DNA of 64,000 nt from Deltaproteobacteria bacterium (GTDB taxonomy: Bacteria > Myxococcota > B64-G9). A program made the position numbers and the translations under genes. The stretch is taken from assembly GCA_019307065.1 (NCBI GenBank), contig JAFDKH010000001.1, positions 1 to 64,000 on the forward strand. The letters run 5' to 3'. Positions 15,098 to 23,721 of this stretch are shown here, one piece after another (the first letter of the stretch is position 1; each line of letters begins with the position of its first letter). Under the pieces are notes generated by a model, which made no database searches, was not told the DNA's origin, and worked only from the letters and a program-made list of their open reading frames with translations.

Positions 15098-15751
15098 CTA
15101 GTGCCAATCTAGTATCGGCCAGTCTCTTTTTTTAGCCAGGCGTCGCAATCTGGGGTCGGGATGCACGACCATCGGGTGACTCACCCGTTCGAGCATCGGC
15201 AGATCGCTGTGGCTATCGGTGTAGAAATAACTGGCATCCAGATCAATGTCGTGCTGGCGGGCGTACTTTTAGGCCAAAACCACTTTACCCTTGCCATAGC
15301 AAGCCGGACCGTCCAGCCGACCGGTCAAAATCCCTCCCTCGCTTTCGAAGCGCGATGAAATGAAAGCATCCAGCTTGAACTGTTGGCTGGCGATCTCGGA
15401 TTCATATGGTGAGGACGAGGTATGCAAAACCAGTCTATGGCCCTTGGCGCGATGATCGGCCAGGACCGCCTCGGCCCCCGGCGCGGCATACCGGGCAACC
15501 TCTCGCTTGTACCAGTCATGGGTGCGTTGCCGAACAATTTCCACTTCGACTCCCTTGACTGTCTGCAGGGCCTTGGTCATAACCTTGTCCATGTCCAGAA
15601 CGCTGAACTTGTAAGCCGCCAGATAAATTGTCCCCTGGATCAACTGCCAAAAAGAAATTCGTCCCTGGCGTCTTTCGGAACGCATCCACAGGCCGCCGCT
15701 ATTAGCGGTCAGCAGGGTTCCGTCAAGATCAAAGAATGCAGCCGGTTTCAC
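15098..15751 (-). pseudogene. HAD-IB (SerB-like) phosphatase interrupted by an in-frame stop
   Basis: The HAD frame runs for 217 codons but has a TAA at codon 161 (15269-15271). Before it are motif I D-L-D-G-T-L (D8, D10), motif II H-T-S-S-S-P and the motif III Lys in G-K-G-K-V. After it, in the same frame, come S-Y-F-Y-T-D-S-H-S-D-L-P-M-L (motif IV acids) and a normal C-terminus V-V-H-P-D-P-R-L-R-R-L-A. The TAA could arise from CAA by one C-to-T change. The truncated product (160 aa) lacks the metal-binding acids and should be inactive. Genuine pseudogene, assembly error and stop readthrough are all possible. It begins 6 bp after the FHA-GGDEF gene. Confidence 0.85.
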
Positions 15752-15757
15752 GGGAGA

Positions 15758-16663
15758 TTAGCCGGCTACTCGGTTGCGGCCGGCTCGCTTGGCTTCGTAA
15801 AGCCTTTCGTCGGCGGCCCGCAGGAAGTTGTTAGGATCGGCGGCCATCGGAGACAATTCAGCACAACCTAAAGAAATGGTCACACGAATTTCGGTCCCGG
15901 CAAATGTGAACTCATGGCGCTCCACCATGCGCCGGGCTTTTTCTGCAATCGTACAGGCAGTCGACAAGGCGGTTTCCGGCAGGGCAATAACAAACTCCTC
16001 ACCGCCGTAGCGCGCCAGCAACTCTTCCCGGCGAACAAGCTTGTTAAGAATGTCGCATGTTTCCTTGAGAATGAAATCTCCTGCCAGGTGACCGTAAGTG
16101 TCGTTGACCTTCTTGAAGTGATCGAGATCCAGCATGATCACGCTCAAGGGCCTTCCAAAGCGAATAGTCCGGGCTATCTCGCGCTCGAGAAAATCTACCA
16201 GGTGGCGCTTGTTAGACACTTGGGTCAGTCCATCGGTTATCGTCATGCGATAGATCTCTTCGTGATACAGTCCTTCGACATTGCCGCCGCTGATGAACTT
16301 GAAAACTACCCCGCCGATTTTTATCAGATCTCCGTGACGCAATCTCTCGCGTTTGATCGGAACGTCGTTGAGATAAGTGCCATTGGTGCTGTTGAGATCC
16401 TCGATATAAATAGCCGGGGCGACCCGCTCAAGTTGGCAATGTGTGCGCGACACGTTTTCATGGTCGATCTGGATTGAATTTGTCGCTTCACGTCCGATTG
16501 TCATCACATCCCGAGAGACGGGATGGTTCTTGCCCAGTGAGGGTCCATATATCTCGATCAGAAAGCTCTCCTGTTGGGTAGATTTTTTCTCTATGTCCGA
16601 TATGTCGGCCTTGCGAGTCTGATCATCAGACATCGGGCCGCCCCAATTGGAGTTTTTTCCCAT
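15758..16663 (-). CDS. FHA domain diguanylate cyclase (GGEEF)
   Basis: 301 aa. An FHA domain (about 35-125) shows I-G-R-E, S-R-T-H and N-S-T-N-G-T, which bind phosphothreonine. The GGDEF domain (about 138-300) has the intact G-G-E-E-F active loop at 220-224 and D-L-D-H-F-K-K-V-N-D. The product-inhibition site is R-R-E-E rather than RxxD, so feedback by c-di-GMP may be weak. There is no membrane segment. An in-frame ATG 30 bp in (16633) is an equally good start. The likely input is a Ser/Thr kinase; one is encoded in this window at 47943-49463, though partnership is speculation. PilZ proteins nearby are possible c-di-GMP receivers. Confidence 0.93.
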   Translation of the reverse strand: MGKNSNWGGPMSDDQTRKADISDIEKKSTQQESFLIEIYGPSLGKNHPVSRDVMTIGREATNSIQIDHENVSRTHCQLERVAPAIYIEDLNSTNGTYLNDVPIKRERLRHGDLIKIGGVVFKFISGGNVEGLYHEEIYRMTITDGLTQVSNKRHLVDFLEREIARTIRFGRPLSVIMLDLDHFKKVNDTYGHLAGDFILKETCDILNKLVRREELLARYGGEEFVIALPETALSTACTIAEKARRMVERHEFTFAGTEIRVTISLGCAELSPMAADPNNFLRAADERLYEAKRAGRNRVAG

Positions 16664-16751
16664 GCTTGGGGGATTATAGGAACCCTATCCTGGCTATTCA
16701 AGAAACAAAGGTACCAAATCACCTGTTTTTCGCCTATCTCCGTGACTTTTT

Positions 16752-16780
16752 TTGACTTTTAACGATACCCGTGGTACCTG
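16752..16780 (+). promoter_or_regulatory. Candidate sigma70 promoter of M23 peptidase gene, near-leaderless
   Basis: TTGACT at 16752-16757, a 17-bp spacer, then TACCTG at 16775-16780. Transcription would start within a few bases of the GTG at 16790, and no Shine-Dalgarno is visible. Confidence 0.4.
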
Positions 16781-16789
16781 ATTTTTATT

Positions 16790-18292
16790 GTGCGTCTTTA
16801 CCACGGAACCAACCGTACCCTCAGGCGCCATCACCGGCGCCGAAAAATTAAAAAGGGCTGGATCTTGTTATTGGCAGGTCTTGGCGCTTTGAACGTATAT
16901 CTTATTTTTTTCAAAGGTCTTCCCGGCAGCCAGCAGTCCTCATTAATAAATGAAGAACCAGCAACAAGCTTTGCCACTCGGAAGCAAAACCAGAACAGTG
17001 ATTGTTCGTCCAAGTTTGCCAGTCAGCTGGGCGAAATTAACGGCATTTCAGGAATTCGCGATTCCGGCTCGATTGTATCCGAACCGGGGCCACATAACTC
17101 CAGCCTGCGCTTTGATCTCGAAGAAGCCCAGGCAATTGCCGGCTTGAGATCTCTCGATCAATGGTGTCAGCGCATTTCCGGCTCGATCGAGAATGGTGAC
17201 ACGTTCGTGACCGCCTTGAGTCGTCAGGGGCTCGAACGATCGCAAGTGTTTTCGATTATTGCGTCGCTGCGAAACATAATGGATTTCCGACGTTGCCGTG
17301 CCGGGGAACGCTTTGACATGCTTCGCTCGCCGACCGGCAGAATCGAGCGTTTCACCTATTACAAGTCCCCAATTGTCTCTTACCGGGTGAAGCGTTCTTC
17401 GAAAAAACTGGTCGGTCGACAGGTTAAAGAAAATGCCGAAGTTCAACTGGCCTCAATCGCCATTCGTATAAAGGGTTCTGTGTATGCCTCGCTGGAGCGT
17501 AGTGGCGAGTCGCCGGCGCTGGTATTTGAACTCGTCGACATCTTTGCCTGGGACATCGATTTCTACATTGATACTCATCCGGGCGACACGATTAAGCTGC
17601 TGGTTGAAAAAATCATGGCCAACGACACTTTTGTCCGCTACGGACGCATCCTGGCGGCGGAATACAGTGGTGATATCGGCGATCATCGCGCCTTTTTGTA
17701 TCAAACAGCCAACCAAAGAATCGGTTTTTACGATGAACACGGCGAATCGTTGCGCAAGGCGTTTCTGAAGTCACCTTTGAAGTTTAGCAGAATCTCCTCC
17801 GTCTTCGGTATGCGCGTTCACCCGATTCTCGGTTTTTCAAAGAGACACCTCGGCGTAGACCTGGCCGCTCCGCGGGGAACTCCGATTTGGGCGCCCGGAG
17901 ACGGCACGGTAACTTTTGCCGGCCGCAAAGGCATCAGTGGAAAACTGGTCGTAATTCGGCATGCCAATGGATACGAAACCATCTTCGCCCACTTGCACAG
18001 TATTGCAAAAGGCGTCCGCAAGGGTGCCCGGGTCGACCAGAAGCAAGTCATCGGCACCGTCGGTTCGACCGGCCGCTCAACCGGGCCGCACCTTCACTAT
18101 GGCATGAAGAAAAACGGCAACCACGTAAACCCGTTTGGACAGAAATTTCCGCCGGCCGATCCCGTCCCGAAAGCCCAGCTGTCGGGCTACAAAAATACTA
18201 TCGCTCCCCTGCTCAAGCGCCTTAAAGAAATTTCCGTCCCGCCCGATCCAACAACTGCTTCGATAACGGTCGGCCGCAAGGACGCGGGATGA
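16790..18292 (+). CDS. M23 (LytM-type) peptidoglycan endopeptidase, membrane-anchored
   Basis: 500 aa. A basic N-terminus and one transmembrane helix (about 23-42) place the rest in the periplasm. The middle resembles the OapA/LysM-like region of OapA/MepM proteins. The C-terminal M23 domain has the zinc ligands H353 and D357 (H-L-G-V-D) and H434/H436 in H-L-H-Y-G, so it is a competent metallopeptidase cutting peptide cross-bridges. GTG start. The stop overlaps the start of the GH3 gene by 4 bp (ATGA), tying cross-bridge cutting to amino-sugar removal in one cell-wall turnover operon. Confidence 0.92.
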   Translation: MRLYHGTNRTLRRHHRRRKIKKGWILLLAGLGALNVYLIFFKGLPGSQQSSLINEEPATSFATRKQNQNSDCSSKFASQLGEINGISGIRDSGSIVSEPGPHNSSLRFDLEEAQAIAGLRSLDQWCQRISGSIENGDTFVTALSRQGLERSQVFSIIASLRNIMDFRRCRAGERFDMLRSPTGRIERFTYYKSPIVSYRVKRSSKKLVGRQVKENAEVQLASIAIRIKGSVYASLERSGESPALVFELVDIFAWDIDFYIDTHPGDTIKLLVEKIMANDTFVRYGRILAAEYSGDIGDHRAFLYQTANQRIGFYDEHGESLRKAFLKSPLKFSRISSVFGMRVHPILGFSKRHLGVDLAAPRGTPIWAPGDGTVTFAGRKGISGKLVVIRHANGYETIFAHLHSIAKGVRKGARVDQKQVIGTVGSTGRSTGPHLHYGMKKNGNHVNPFGQKFPPADPVPKAQLSGYKNTIAPLLKRLKEISVPPDPTTASITVGRKDAG

Positions 18293-19980
18293 TAACCGGC
18301 CTGCTTCAGCTCCTGGGGCTGATTTCGAGTCTAATCTTAGGTCAAGCTGGCCCGATTTCCGATCGGGTTGAAAAAATACTGGGCCAAATGTCTGTCGAAC
18401 AAAAAGTCGGCCAGCTGATGATGGTTGGTTTCGGGGGCAAGCAAATGGGTCCCGAGATTGCCAAACTGTTGATCGAGCATCACATCGGCTCGGTAGCCAT
18501 ATACAGCCGCAACATCACCGGCACCAAGCAGTTGGCCAAGCTGGTCCGCGACGTACGCGAAGTTATGCGCGAAGAAATCCAGCCTTTCGTAGCGATCGAT
18601 CAAGAAGGCGGCAACGTTGTCAGAGTCCGTTCGGACGTGCTGGTTCTGCCCGGGGCCATGGCCCTCGGGGCCACGCGTGATCCGGTCCTGGCCTTTCTGG
18701 CCGGCCAGGCCAATGCAATCGACTTGGGCCTGCTGGGTGTCGACATGAACCTCGCCCCGGTCCTGGATGTAAATCGGAATCCGCGCAATCCGGTCATAAA
18801 CATCCGGGCCTATGGAGATCACCCCAAGCTGGTCACCGAATTGGGCACCAAGTTCATTCAAGGTCAGCAGCAGGCCGGCATGGCTACCGTAGCCAAGCAT
18901 TTTCCAGGCCACGGCACGACCAGCAATGATTCTCACTTCGCCCTGCCGGTAATCAGCCTGAGCCTCGAGCAGCTCAAACAAACCGAACTGATTCCATTTC
19001 GTGCGGCGATCGACACCGGCCTGGACGCCATCATGACCGCCCATGTCCAGGTGCCGGCCGTCGATCCGAGTGGTTCCCCTGCTTCGCTTTCACACGCCGT
19101 CATAAGCGAGCTGTTGCGCAAAGAATTAAAATTCGACGGCCTGGTCATCACCGACGATTTGGAAATGCGCGCAATCGCCGAACGCATGACTTCCGGAGAA
19201 GCCGCCGTGCAGGCCATCTTGGCCGGGGCCGATATCGTTATGGTCATCTGGACAGCGCATAAGAAGCACGAGGTTTACGAGGCATTGCTTCAGGCCGTCA
19301 AGCAAAACAAAATACCGCTGACCCGCATAGACGAATCCGTGCGGAGAATTCTCAGGCTCAAGGCCACCCGCGGGACGCTAGATGCCCTGGTAACAGAGAA
19401 AAGGGAACTATCCAAGTTGTTTCCCAACAAACTGCATGCCCGCCTGGTGCAGACGATTGCCTACCGGGCAGTTACTCTGGTGCGCAACCGCAACTCGATT
19501 GTCCCGCTCTGCGACGGCAAAAATGTACTGGCCGTCGGCCCGCAAAGGATTTTCTTGAACGAACTCAAGCGCCTTTTACCGGGCAGCAGAATTTTGATCA
19601 CCAAAAGAGTTCCCTCTCAGAAACGGCGCCGCGAAGATCTCGAAAAGATCTTCAGCCTGTCGAAAGGCAAGCAGGCGGTAGTGGTCGCAGTAGTCAATGC
19701 CTACCAGGCCTGGCTGGTTCAGCAACTAAAGCGCCGCATCAAGGTCCCGATCGTAGCGGTCTCTTTCAGTTCGCCCTATTTCTTTCGCAACTTCCCCAGC
19801 GTCGACGCCTACATCTGTACTTATTCTTACCTGCCCTCGGCACAAGTTGCCGCCGCCCGCGCAATCAGCGGCCAAATTTCAGTCACCGGCCGGCTGCCGG
19901 TCAAGATCTCGAAACAGTACAAGCGCGGACACGGCCATACCATCAAGCGCAAATCCTGCTCAGCCTCGGCCACCCGCTAA
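18289..19980 (+). CDS. GH3 family beta-N-acetylhexosaminidase (NagZ-like) with C-terminal domain
   Basis: 563 aa. The GH3 N-terminal barrel shows K-H-F-P-G-H-G, the D-S-H dyad that serves as acid/base in NagZ, and I-T-D-D-L-E-M with the nucleophile Asp at 289. Residues from about 385 form a GH3 C-terminal alpha/beta domain that E. coli NagZ lacks, as in Bacillus-type enzymes. The first 20 residues are hydrophobic and may be a signal peptide, suggesting action in the periplasm. It is translationally coupled to the M23 peptidase. Its stop overlaps the convergent downstream gene by 4 bp. Confidence 0.9.
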   Translation: MITGLLQLLGLISSLILGQAGPISDRVEKILGQMSVEQKVGQLMMVGFGGKQMGPEIAKLLIEHHIGSVAIYSRNITGTKQLAKLVRDVREVMREEIQPFVAIDQEGGNVVRVRSDVLVLPGAMALGATRDPVLAFLAGQANAIDLGLLGVDMNLAPVLDVNRNPRNPVINIRAYGDHPKLVTELGTKFIQGQQQAGMATVAKHFPGHGTTSNDSHFALPVISLSLEQLKQTELIPFRAAIDTGLDAIMTAHVQVPAVDPSGSPASLSHAVISELLRKELKFDGLVITDDLEMRAIAERMTSGEAAVQAILAGADIVMVIWTAHKKHEVYEALLQAVKQNKIPLTRIDESVRRILRLKATRGTLDALVTEKRELSKLFPNKLHARLVQTIAYRAVTLVRNRNSIVPLCDGKNVLAVGPQRIFLNELKRLLPGSRILITKRVPSQKRRREDLEKIFSLSKGKQAVVVAVVNAYQAWLVQQLKRRIKVPIVAVSFSSPYFFRNFPSVDAYICTYSYLPSAQVAAARAISGQISVTGRLPVKISKQYKRGHGHTIKRKSCSASATR

Positions 19981-20768
19981 AGCTGCTGCAGTAAGTGAGC
20001 TTGCACAATCAAGTGGACCGCTAGATCGTTTTCCGACGCATTCGATTGTACAATCTTGCGGTCTTTCGCACTTCCGGATACGCGAATTTGACCGCTTGCG
20101 CGGGGTTGTCTGGCCAGGCGATCGTCGTAAAATGCCGCGGGTGCCTGTTCTCTCAGGAGTGTCACCAAGCTAGAGAAGTTCTCCGGGCTGGCGGCCTTCA
20201 TCTTGTCGCCCAGGCCTGAATACTGTAGTCGCGACTCACTCAGGAATATTGGATTTTGCCCCGTCCTTTGAAATACGTAAAGCACCTGCTGGCGCTCAAC
20301 CGACTCAACCCGAGATTCTTTGGAAACCTTTTTCGAACGCACCAACCCGCCCGTCATTGCGGTTCTGGTCAAGCTGAATTTCTTCTTCTTGCTGGTGGAC
20401 GCTTTTGTATCGGATATCGAGCAGGTTGCCTGGATCAATGCCAGTATGTCTGCAAAAGGCACCTGGCGCTGTTCCTTGTCCAGGATAACAAAGGACATAC
20501 TCTCGAAGGCAAAAATACGCGGAGTGAACATCTCTTCGGAACCGGAAACCTGACTCGCATCGCAGGCCAGCGCCCCGTGTCCGCGTTCAACAAGTACGGC
20601 CAAGATTTTTTTTGCAAAATCCTCTTCCAAACGCTGGGCCACCACAACCGGCAGCGGACCGGCCAGCCGAAGTCTGAGATCGTACTGGCCTATGTTGAGA
20701 ATTGGGGCCAGGGTGGCCAGCTCCTGATCGAAAGGTCTCGCCCAGCGTGTAACGGCGACGATAAACAT
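19977..20768 (-). CDS. Conserved hypothetical protein (263 aa), deltaproteobacterial type
   Basis: No recognised domain. The N-terminal 90 residues read as an alpha/beta domain (L-A-T-L-A-P-I-L..., a V-A-Q-R-L-E-E-D helix, G-H-G-A-L-A-C-D). Then come F-A-F-E-S-M-S-F, a K-K-K-K-F-S-L-T-R basic stretch, a G-G-L-V segment, V-L-Y-V-F-Q-R-T-G, and N-F-S-S-L-V-T-L-L-R-E-Q-A-P-A-A-F-Y-D-D-R-L. This order is familiar from unnamed proteins of similar size in myxobacterial genomes, but I know no function. No signal peptide. ATG with GGAGGT upstream. Confidence 0.75.
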   Translation of the reverse strand: MFIVAVTRWARPFDQELATLAPILNIGQYDLRLRLAGPLPVVVAQRLEEDFAKKILAVLVERGHGALACDASQVSGSEEMFTPRIFAFESMSFVILDKEQRQVPFADILALIQATCSISDTKASTSKKKKFSLTRTAMTGGLVRSKKVSKESRVESVERQQVLYVFQRTGQNPIFLSESRLQYSGLGDKMKAASPENFSSLVTLLREQAPAAFYDDRLARQPRASGQIRVSGSAKDRKIVQSNASENDLAVHLIVQAHLLQQL

Positions 20769-20907
20769 GGCAAATAGTTACCTCCAAAAAGAGCATTCTT
20801 GACCTTATGATGCACAGCCCATCACGTTGTCTGGGTAGGATTGTATCGTCTGTTTGGTTTTATTAGAAGGGGGCCAAGATCCGCAGCAAATAGCTTATAT
20901 GAGAGAC

Positions 20908-20937
20908 TTGATAATGCCGGGGCCCTTGCAGTAAACT
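20908..20937 (+). promoter_or_regulatory. Candidate promoter of DUF4388/J-domain gene, near-leaderless
   Basis: TTGATA at 20908-20913, 18-bp spacer, TAAACT at 20932-20937. The ATG at 20945 is 7 bp beyond the -10 box and has no Shine-Dalgarno, so the mRNA would be leaderless or nearly so. Confidence 0.45.
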
Positions 20938-20944
20938 CTGACCC

Positions 20945-22576
20945 ATGAATGTAGATTATTTACCGGCGTTTGCTCTCAAGGGGGATCTGGAAGAAATGCC
21001 CCTGCCGGTCCTGATCGCGCATATCTTGGACGAAAAGTTTAGCGGGGTCTTGCGCATCGAAGCCGAAGATTCCAAGCCCTGGATTTTCTTCGAAGACGGA
21101 TTTCCCGCAGGAGTTCACGCTCCGAAATCTCAGGACTTTCTCGGTACGGTCTTGCGCGAACTCAACATGATCGACGATGCCGCCTTCAACGAATCGTTGA
21201 TGGAGATGGCAAAAACCAAGAAGCTCCAGGGTGAATTTCTGGTCGGCACAGGCTCTTTAGAGGATGAACAACTCGAACGGGCCCTGTCTCTGCAGCTGGC
21301 CCGAAAGTTGTCCCGTCTTTTTTCGCTGAGCAAGGGTACCTACGAATTCTTCGAAGACGAGGAACTGCCTCCGCCGATGGAGCCAATCCGGGTCAACCCA
21401 TTTGCCTTGATCTACAACGGGATAAAGAACTCTTATAAGTCCGACGACTTGAAGAAGGGATTGGCGGCCTTGATTGGCAGATCGTGCAAGGTTACCGGCA
21501 AGTTCGTAGAGCGCAAGGACTTGTTCGAGTTTCCACCCGATGACGTTGCCGATGCCGACCTGCTGCGTGAATTTCGCTTGCCCCAGGAATTCGTACGCTC
21601 GACCAAGAGCGGCCCGACCTCCGGCATGATGATGCTTCTGGCGCTTATGTATTGCGGAATGCTGGAACTGGAAGAAGCTGATTTCGCCACACCGATCAAG
21701 AAGGGTAAAGGCGCACCAGCCAGGCAACCGGCAGCCAGGCGACCGGCTCAAGCGGCTACCCGGCCCACAACCGGCGCCCGGCCGGCCCGCCCGGCTTCGC
21801 CAGGGGCAGTAAGCCCAGGGCCTGGAGCTTCAGCAAAAGGCAAATCAACTGTTTCAGATGAACTGTTAAAGAAAATCAACACCAAGTTCGACCAGGTAAA
21901 AATCGGTAATCACTGGCAAGTTCTCGAGGTCGAAAAAGACGCCGACACCAACCGGATAAAGAAGGCGTTCCTTTCACTGGCAAAAGTGTATCATCCCGAC
22001 CGTGTTTCCGGGGCCGGCGATGAAGAACTCGCCCATCGGATGGATGTCATTTTCGCGCGCCTCAACGAAGCCCATGATACCCTGACAGATCCCAATCTCC
22101 GGGTGGCCTACGACAAGAAAGTCGAATCTCGCGGCAAAGGCGAGCAACGTCCGGAAGAAGCCAAATTTCAATTCGGCAAGGCAATGGTTTTTTTCAAAAA
22201 GAGGGATTACGTCAAGGCCACCGAAGCAGTTCGCTGGGCCGTCGATTTCGATTCGAAAAAGGGTGACTATCGAGCGCTCAAGATATGGCTGGAGTTTCTG
22301 AGGGAAGAAGAAGCCCCGATCCTGGAACGGCGCATTAAGGCCAAAGACAGTCTGATCGATGTCGGCAAGGCATTTCCGGATTCTTTTCTGACTTTCAAGT
22401 TTCTCGCTCAAGTTAGCAAAGATCTCAGAGATGATAAAGGTTATTTCAAAGCCCTCAAGCTGGCCTATCAATGCAACCCCAACGACGTGGATATCGCCCG
22501 CGAGCTGCGGCTTCTCAAGATTCGCAAAGAAAAAGAAGACAAGAAGGGCTGGCTGCGGAAAAAACTCAAGAGATAG
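20945..22576 (+). CDS. DUF4388 protein with J domain and TPR-like C-terminus
   Basis: 543 aa. An N-terminal DUF4388 domain (about 10-110; F-S-G-V-L-R-I-E, then a phenylalanine-rich strand) is followed by a helical region. A Pro/Ala-rich linker (about 258-300) leads to a J domain (about 318-385) with an intact H-P-D at 350-352, then a helical TPR-like tail. J domains activate Hsp70 partners. DUF4388 proteins occur mainly in Myxococcota and relatives, often beside motility or signalling genes. A second protein of this architecture is encoded at 28402-29970 with a broken HPD. Cytoplasmic. Confidence 0.88.
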   Translation: MNVDYLPAFALKGDLEEMPLPVLIAHILDEKFSGVLRIEAEDSKPWIFFEDGFPAGVHAPKSQDFLGTVLRELNMIDDAAFNESLMEMAKTKKLQGEFLVGTGSLEDEQLERALSLQLARKLSRLFSLSKGTYEFFEDEELPPPMEPIRVNPFALIYNGIKNSYKSDDLKKGLAALIGRSCKVTGKFVERKDLFEFPPDDVADADLLREFRLPQEFVRSTKSGPTSGMMMLLALMYCGMLELEEADFATPIKKGKGAPARQPAARRPAQAATRPTTGARPARPASPGAVSPGPGASAKGKSTVSDELLKKINTKFDQVKIGNHWQVLEVEKDADTNRIKKAFLSLAKVYHPDRVSGAGDEELAHRMDVIFARLNEAHDTLTDPNLRVAYDKKVESRGKGEQRPEEAKFQFGKAMVFFKKRDYVKATEAVRWAVDFDSKKGDYRALKIWLEFLREEEAPILERRIKAKDSLIDVGKAFPDSFLTFKFLAQVSKDLRDDKGYFKALKLAYQCNPNDVDIARELRLLKIRKEKEDKKGWLRKKLKR

Positions 22577-22583
22577 GCCGGGC

Positions 22584-23063
22584 ATGGCAGTCTTCCAGAA
22601 CAAAATTCTCTTGGGCTTGATTTTACTCTTGCTGGCCGGCGGCCCGGCCGGCTGCGAACCGGAAGACACTCCCGGCGGAGAGCTGATCGAAATCAAGCTC
22701 ACTCTTTCCGGAAAGAACCCGTCGGGTGACGGTCATTATTTTTTACTGGTCGAAGAGCGCTCCGTGCTCAAGGCCCATGGTCTTTACGATAACGGGCAAA
22801 CCGAAGATATTTCGCTTTCGTTGTTCTGGCTGGTGGACCAAGCCGGAAAAATCGAAATAGATTGTGAAGAAGACGACCTTGTTGGACAACGCCTGATTGT
22901 CGAGGGAATTTCTCCCGGGCTTGTGAATATTACAGCTCAAACCCGTGACACTGAAAACACGCTGATCCCCTGTTCGGTCACACCTGACGGTGGCTGGAGT
23001 TTTCCCGACGGCGGACAGCAATGGCCGCTCGAGAGTAACCCGCTTGTAATCGAAGTGAACTAG
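22584..23063 (+). CDS. Small predicted lipoprotein
   Basis: 159 aa. A signal peptide (K-I-L-L-G-L-I-L-L-L-L-A) ends in a lipobox-like P-A-G-C, followed by acidic residues that favour outer-membrane retention. The mature part is beta-rich and acidic, with W-L-V-D-Q-A-G and I-S-P-G-L-V-N-I-T-A reminiscent of bacterial Ig-like folds; it ends in V-I-E-V-N. The ATG at 22584 lies 7 bp after the previous gene, so it is probably co-transcribed with the J-domain protein. No specific family is recognised. Stop overlaps the convergent PilZ gene by 4 bp. Confidence 0.75.
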   Translation: MAVFQNKILLGLILLLLAGGPAGCEPEDTPGGELIEIKLTLSGKNPSGDGHYFLLVEERSVLKAHGLYDNGQTEDISLSLFWLVDQAGKIEIDCEEDDLVGQRLIVEGISPGLVNITAQTRDTENTLIPCSVTPDGGWSFPDGGQQWPLESNPLVIEVN

Positions 23064-23407
23064 CCTTCCTGCAGGAAGACGGCCAGGGCTTCTTTTTCGG
23101 CTTCCGACAAATCAAGGAACTGGATTCCCATGCCTGGTCGATCGGTCGGATCATTTTCATCAGGGTTGCGATTGACCCAGGCCACTTTTCCGCGGGTGCG
23201 AATAGCCATCTGGGTACCGGGTAGGGTGAATGAAATCCAGAAAGTCTCGCCAACCTCCAACAGGAGCTCGGATATAAGGAAAAGGCCCCCTTCACTGGCG
23301 TTGTGGCTATCAAAACTGAGTTCACCACCCATGAAGCCGTCACCCAATTCGATCTCTGCCTCGAGGGGATGGCGGGATGCCTGGCGACCGTTGCGTGTCT
23401 GGTTCAC
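23060..23407 (-). CDS. Single PilZ domain protein
   Basis: 115 aa with both c-di-GMP-binding motifs: R-x-x-x-R (R-Q-A-S-R) near the N-terminus and the N-A-S-E-G-G form of [D/N]xSxxG. It ends in a helix-rich segment (L-S-E-A-E-K-E-A-L-A-V-F-L). A stand-alone adaptor of this type normally changes a partner's activity on c-di-GMP binding. It lies 26 bp after rpoZ on the same strand. Confidence 0.92.
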   Translation of the reverse strand: MNQTRNGRQASRHPLEAEIELGDGFMGGELSFDSHNASEGGLFLISELLLEVGETFWISFTLPGTQMAIRTRGKVAWVNRNPDENDPTDRPGMGIQFLDLSEAEKEALAVFLQEG

Positions 23408-23433
23408 AATGGCTCCAGTGAATCAGTTCATAC

Positions 23434-23634
23434 TCAGTCTTCTTTGTCTTCGGGGCGGTAACGTACTTTTCCGGCGGCAATCTCTCTAAGGGCAATTATG
23501 GGCAATTTGTTCTTGGCAGAAACCAAAGGGTTAGCCCCATCGAGAAGTTGGCGGGTTCGCCTGGTAGCCAGCAGAACCAGAGCGAATCTATTGGGAACGT
23601 TTCTCAAACAATCTTCGACCGTCACACGGGCCAT
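23434..23634 (-). CDS. rpoZ: RNA polymerase omega subunit
   Basis: 66 aa. It has M-A-R-V-T-V-E-D-C, then [15 protein letters not shown], the omega core that wraps the beta-prime C-terminus, and the downstream [18 protein letters not shown] with AGGAGGT 6 bp ahead decides the start; a TTG two codons earlier is less likely. Its usual neighbours gmk and spoT/dnaB are not here. Confidence 0.95.
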   Translation of the reverse strand: MARVTVEDCLRNVPNRFALVLLATRRTRQLLDGANPLVSAKNKLPIIALREIAAGKVRYRPEDKED

Positions 23635-23694
23635 ATTCAAACCTCCTGAGACCTGCCCTTTGTTAGGAGCGGACGAATATATGGCCTTTAGCCC

Positions 23695-23721
23695 TAAAAA
23701 ATCAAGACTTTTTTCCAGTCT
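23695..23721 (-). terminator. Possible intrinsic terminator of Gld-like operon
   Basis: On the minus strand a short stem AGACT/AGTCT overlapping the DUF4340 stop codon is followed closely by six T. The stem is only 5 bp, so this is weak. Confidence 0.35.

Noticed and set aside
15269-15751. A 160-residue HAD protein as an intact short gene
   Set aside because: The same frame goes on past the stop with the canonical motif IV, so it is a truncated longer gene.
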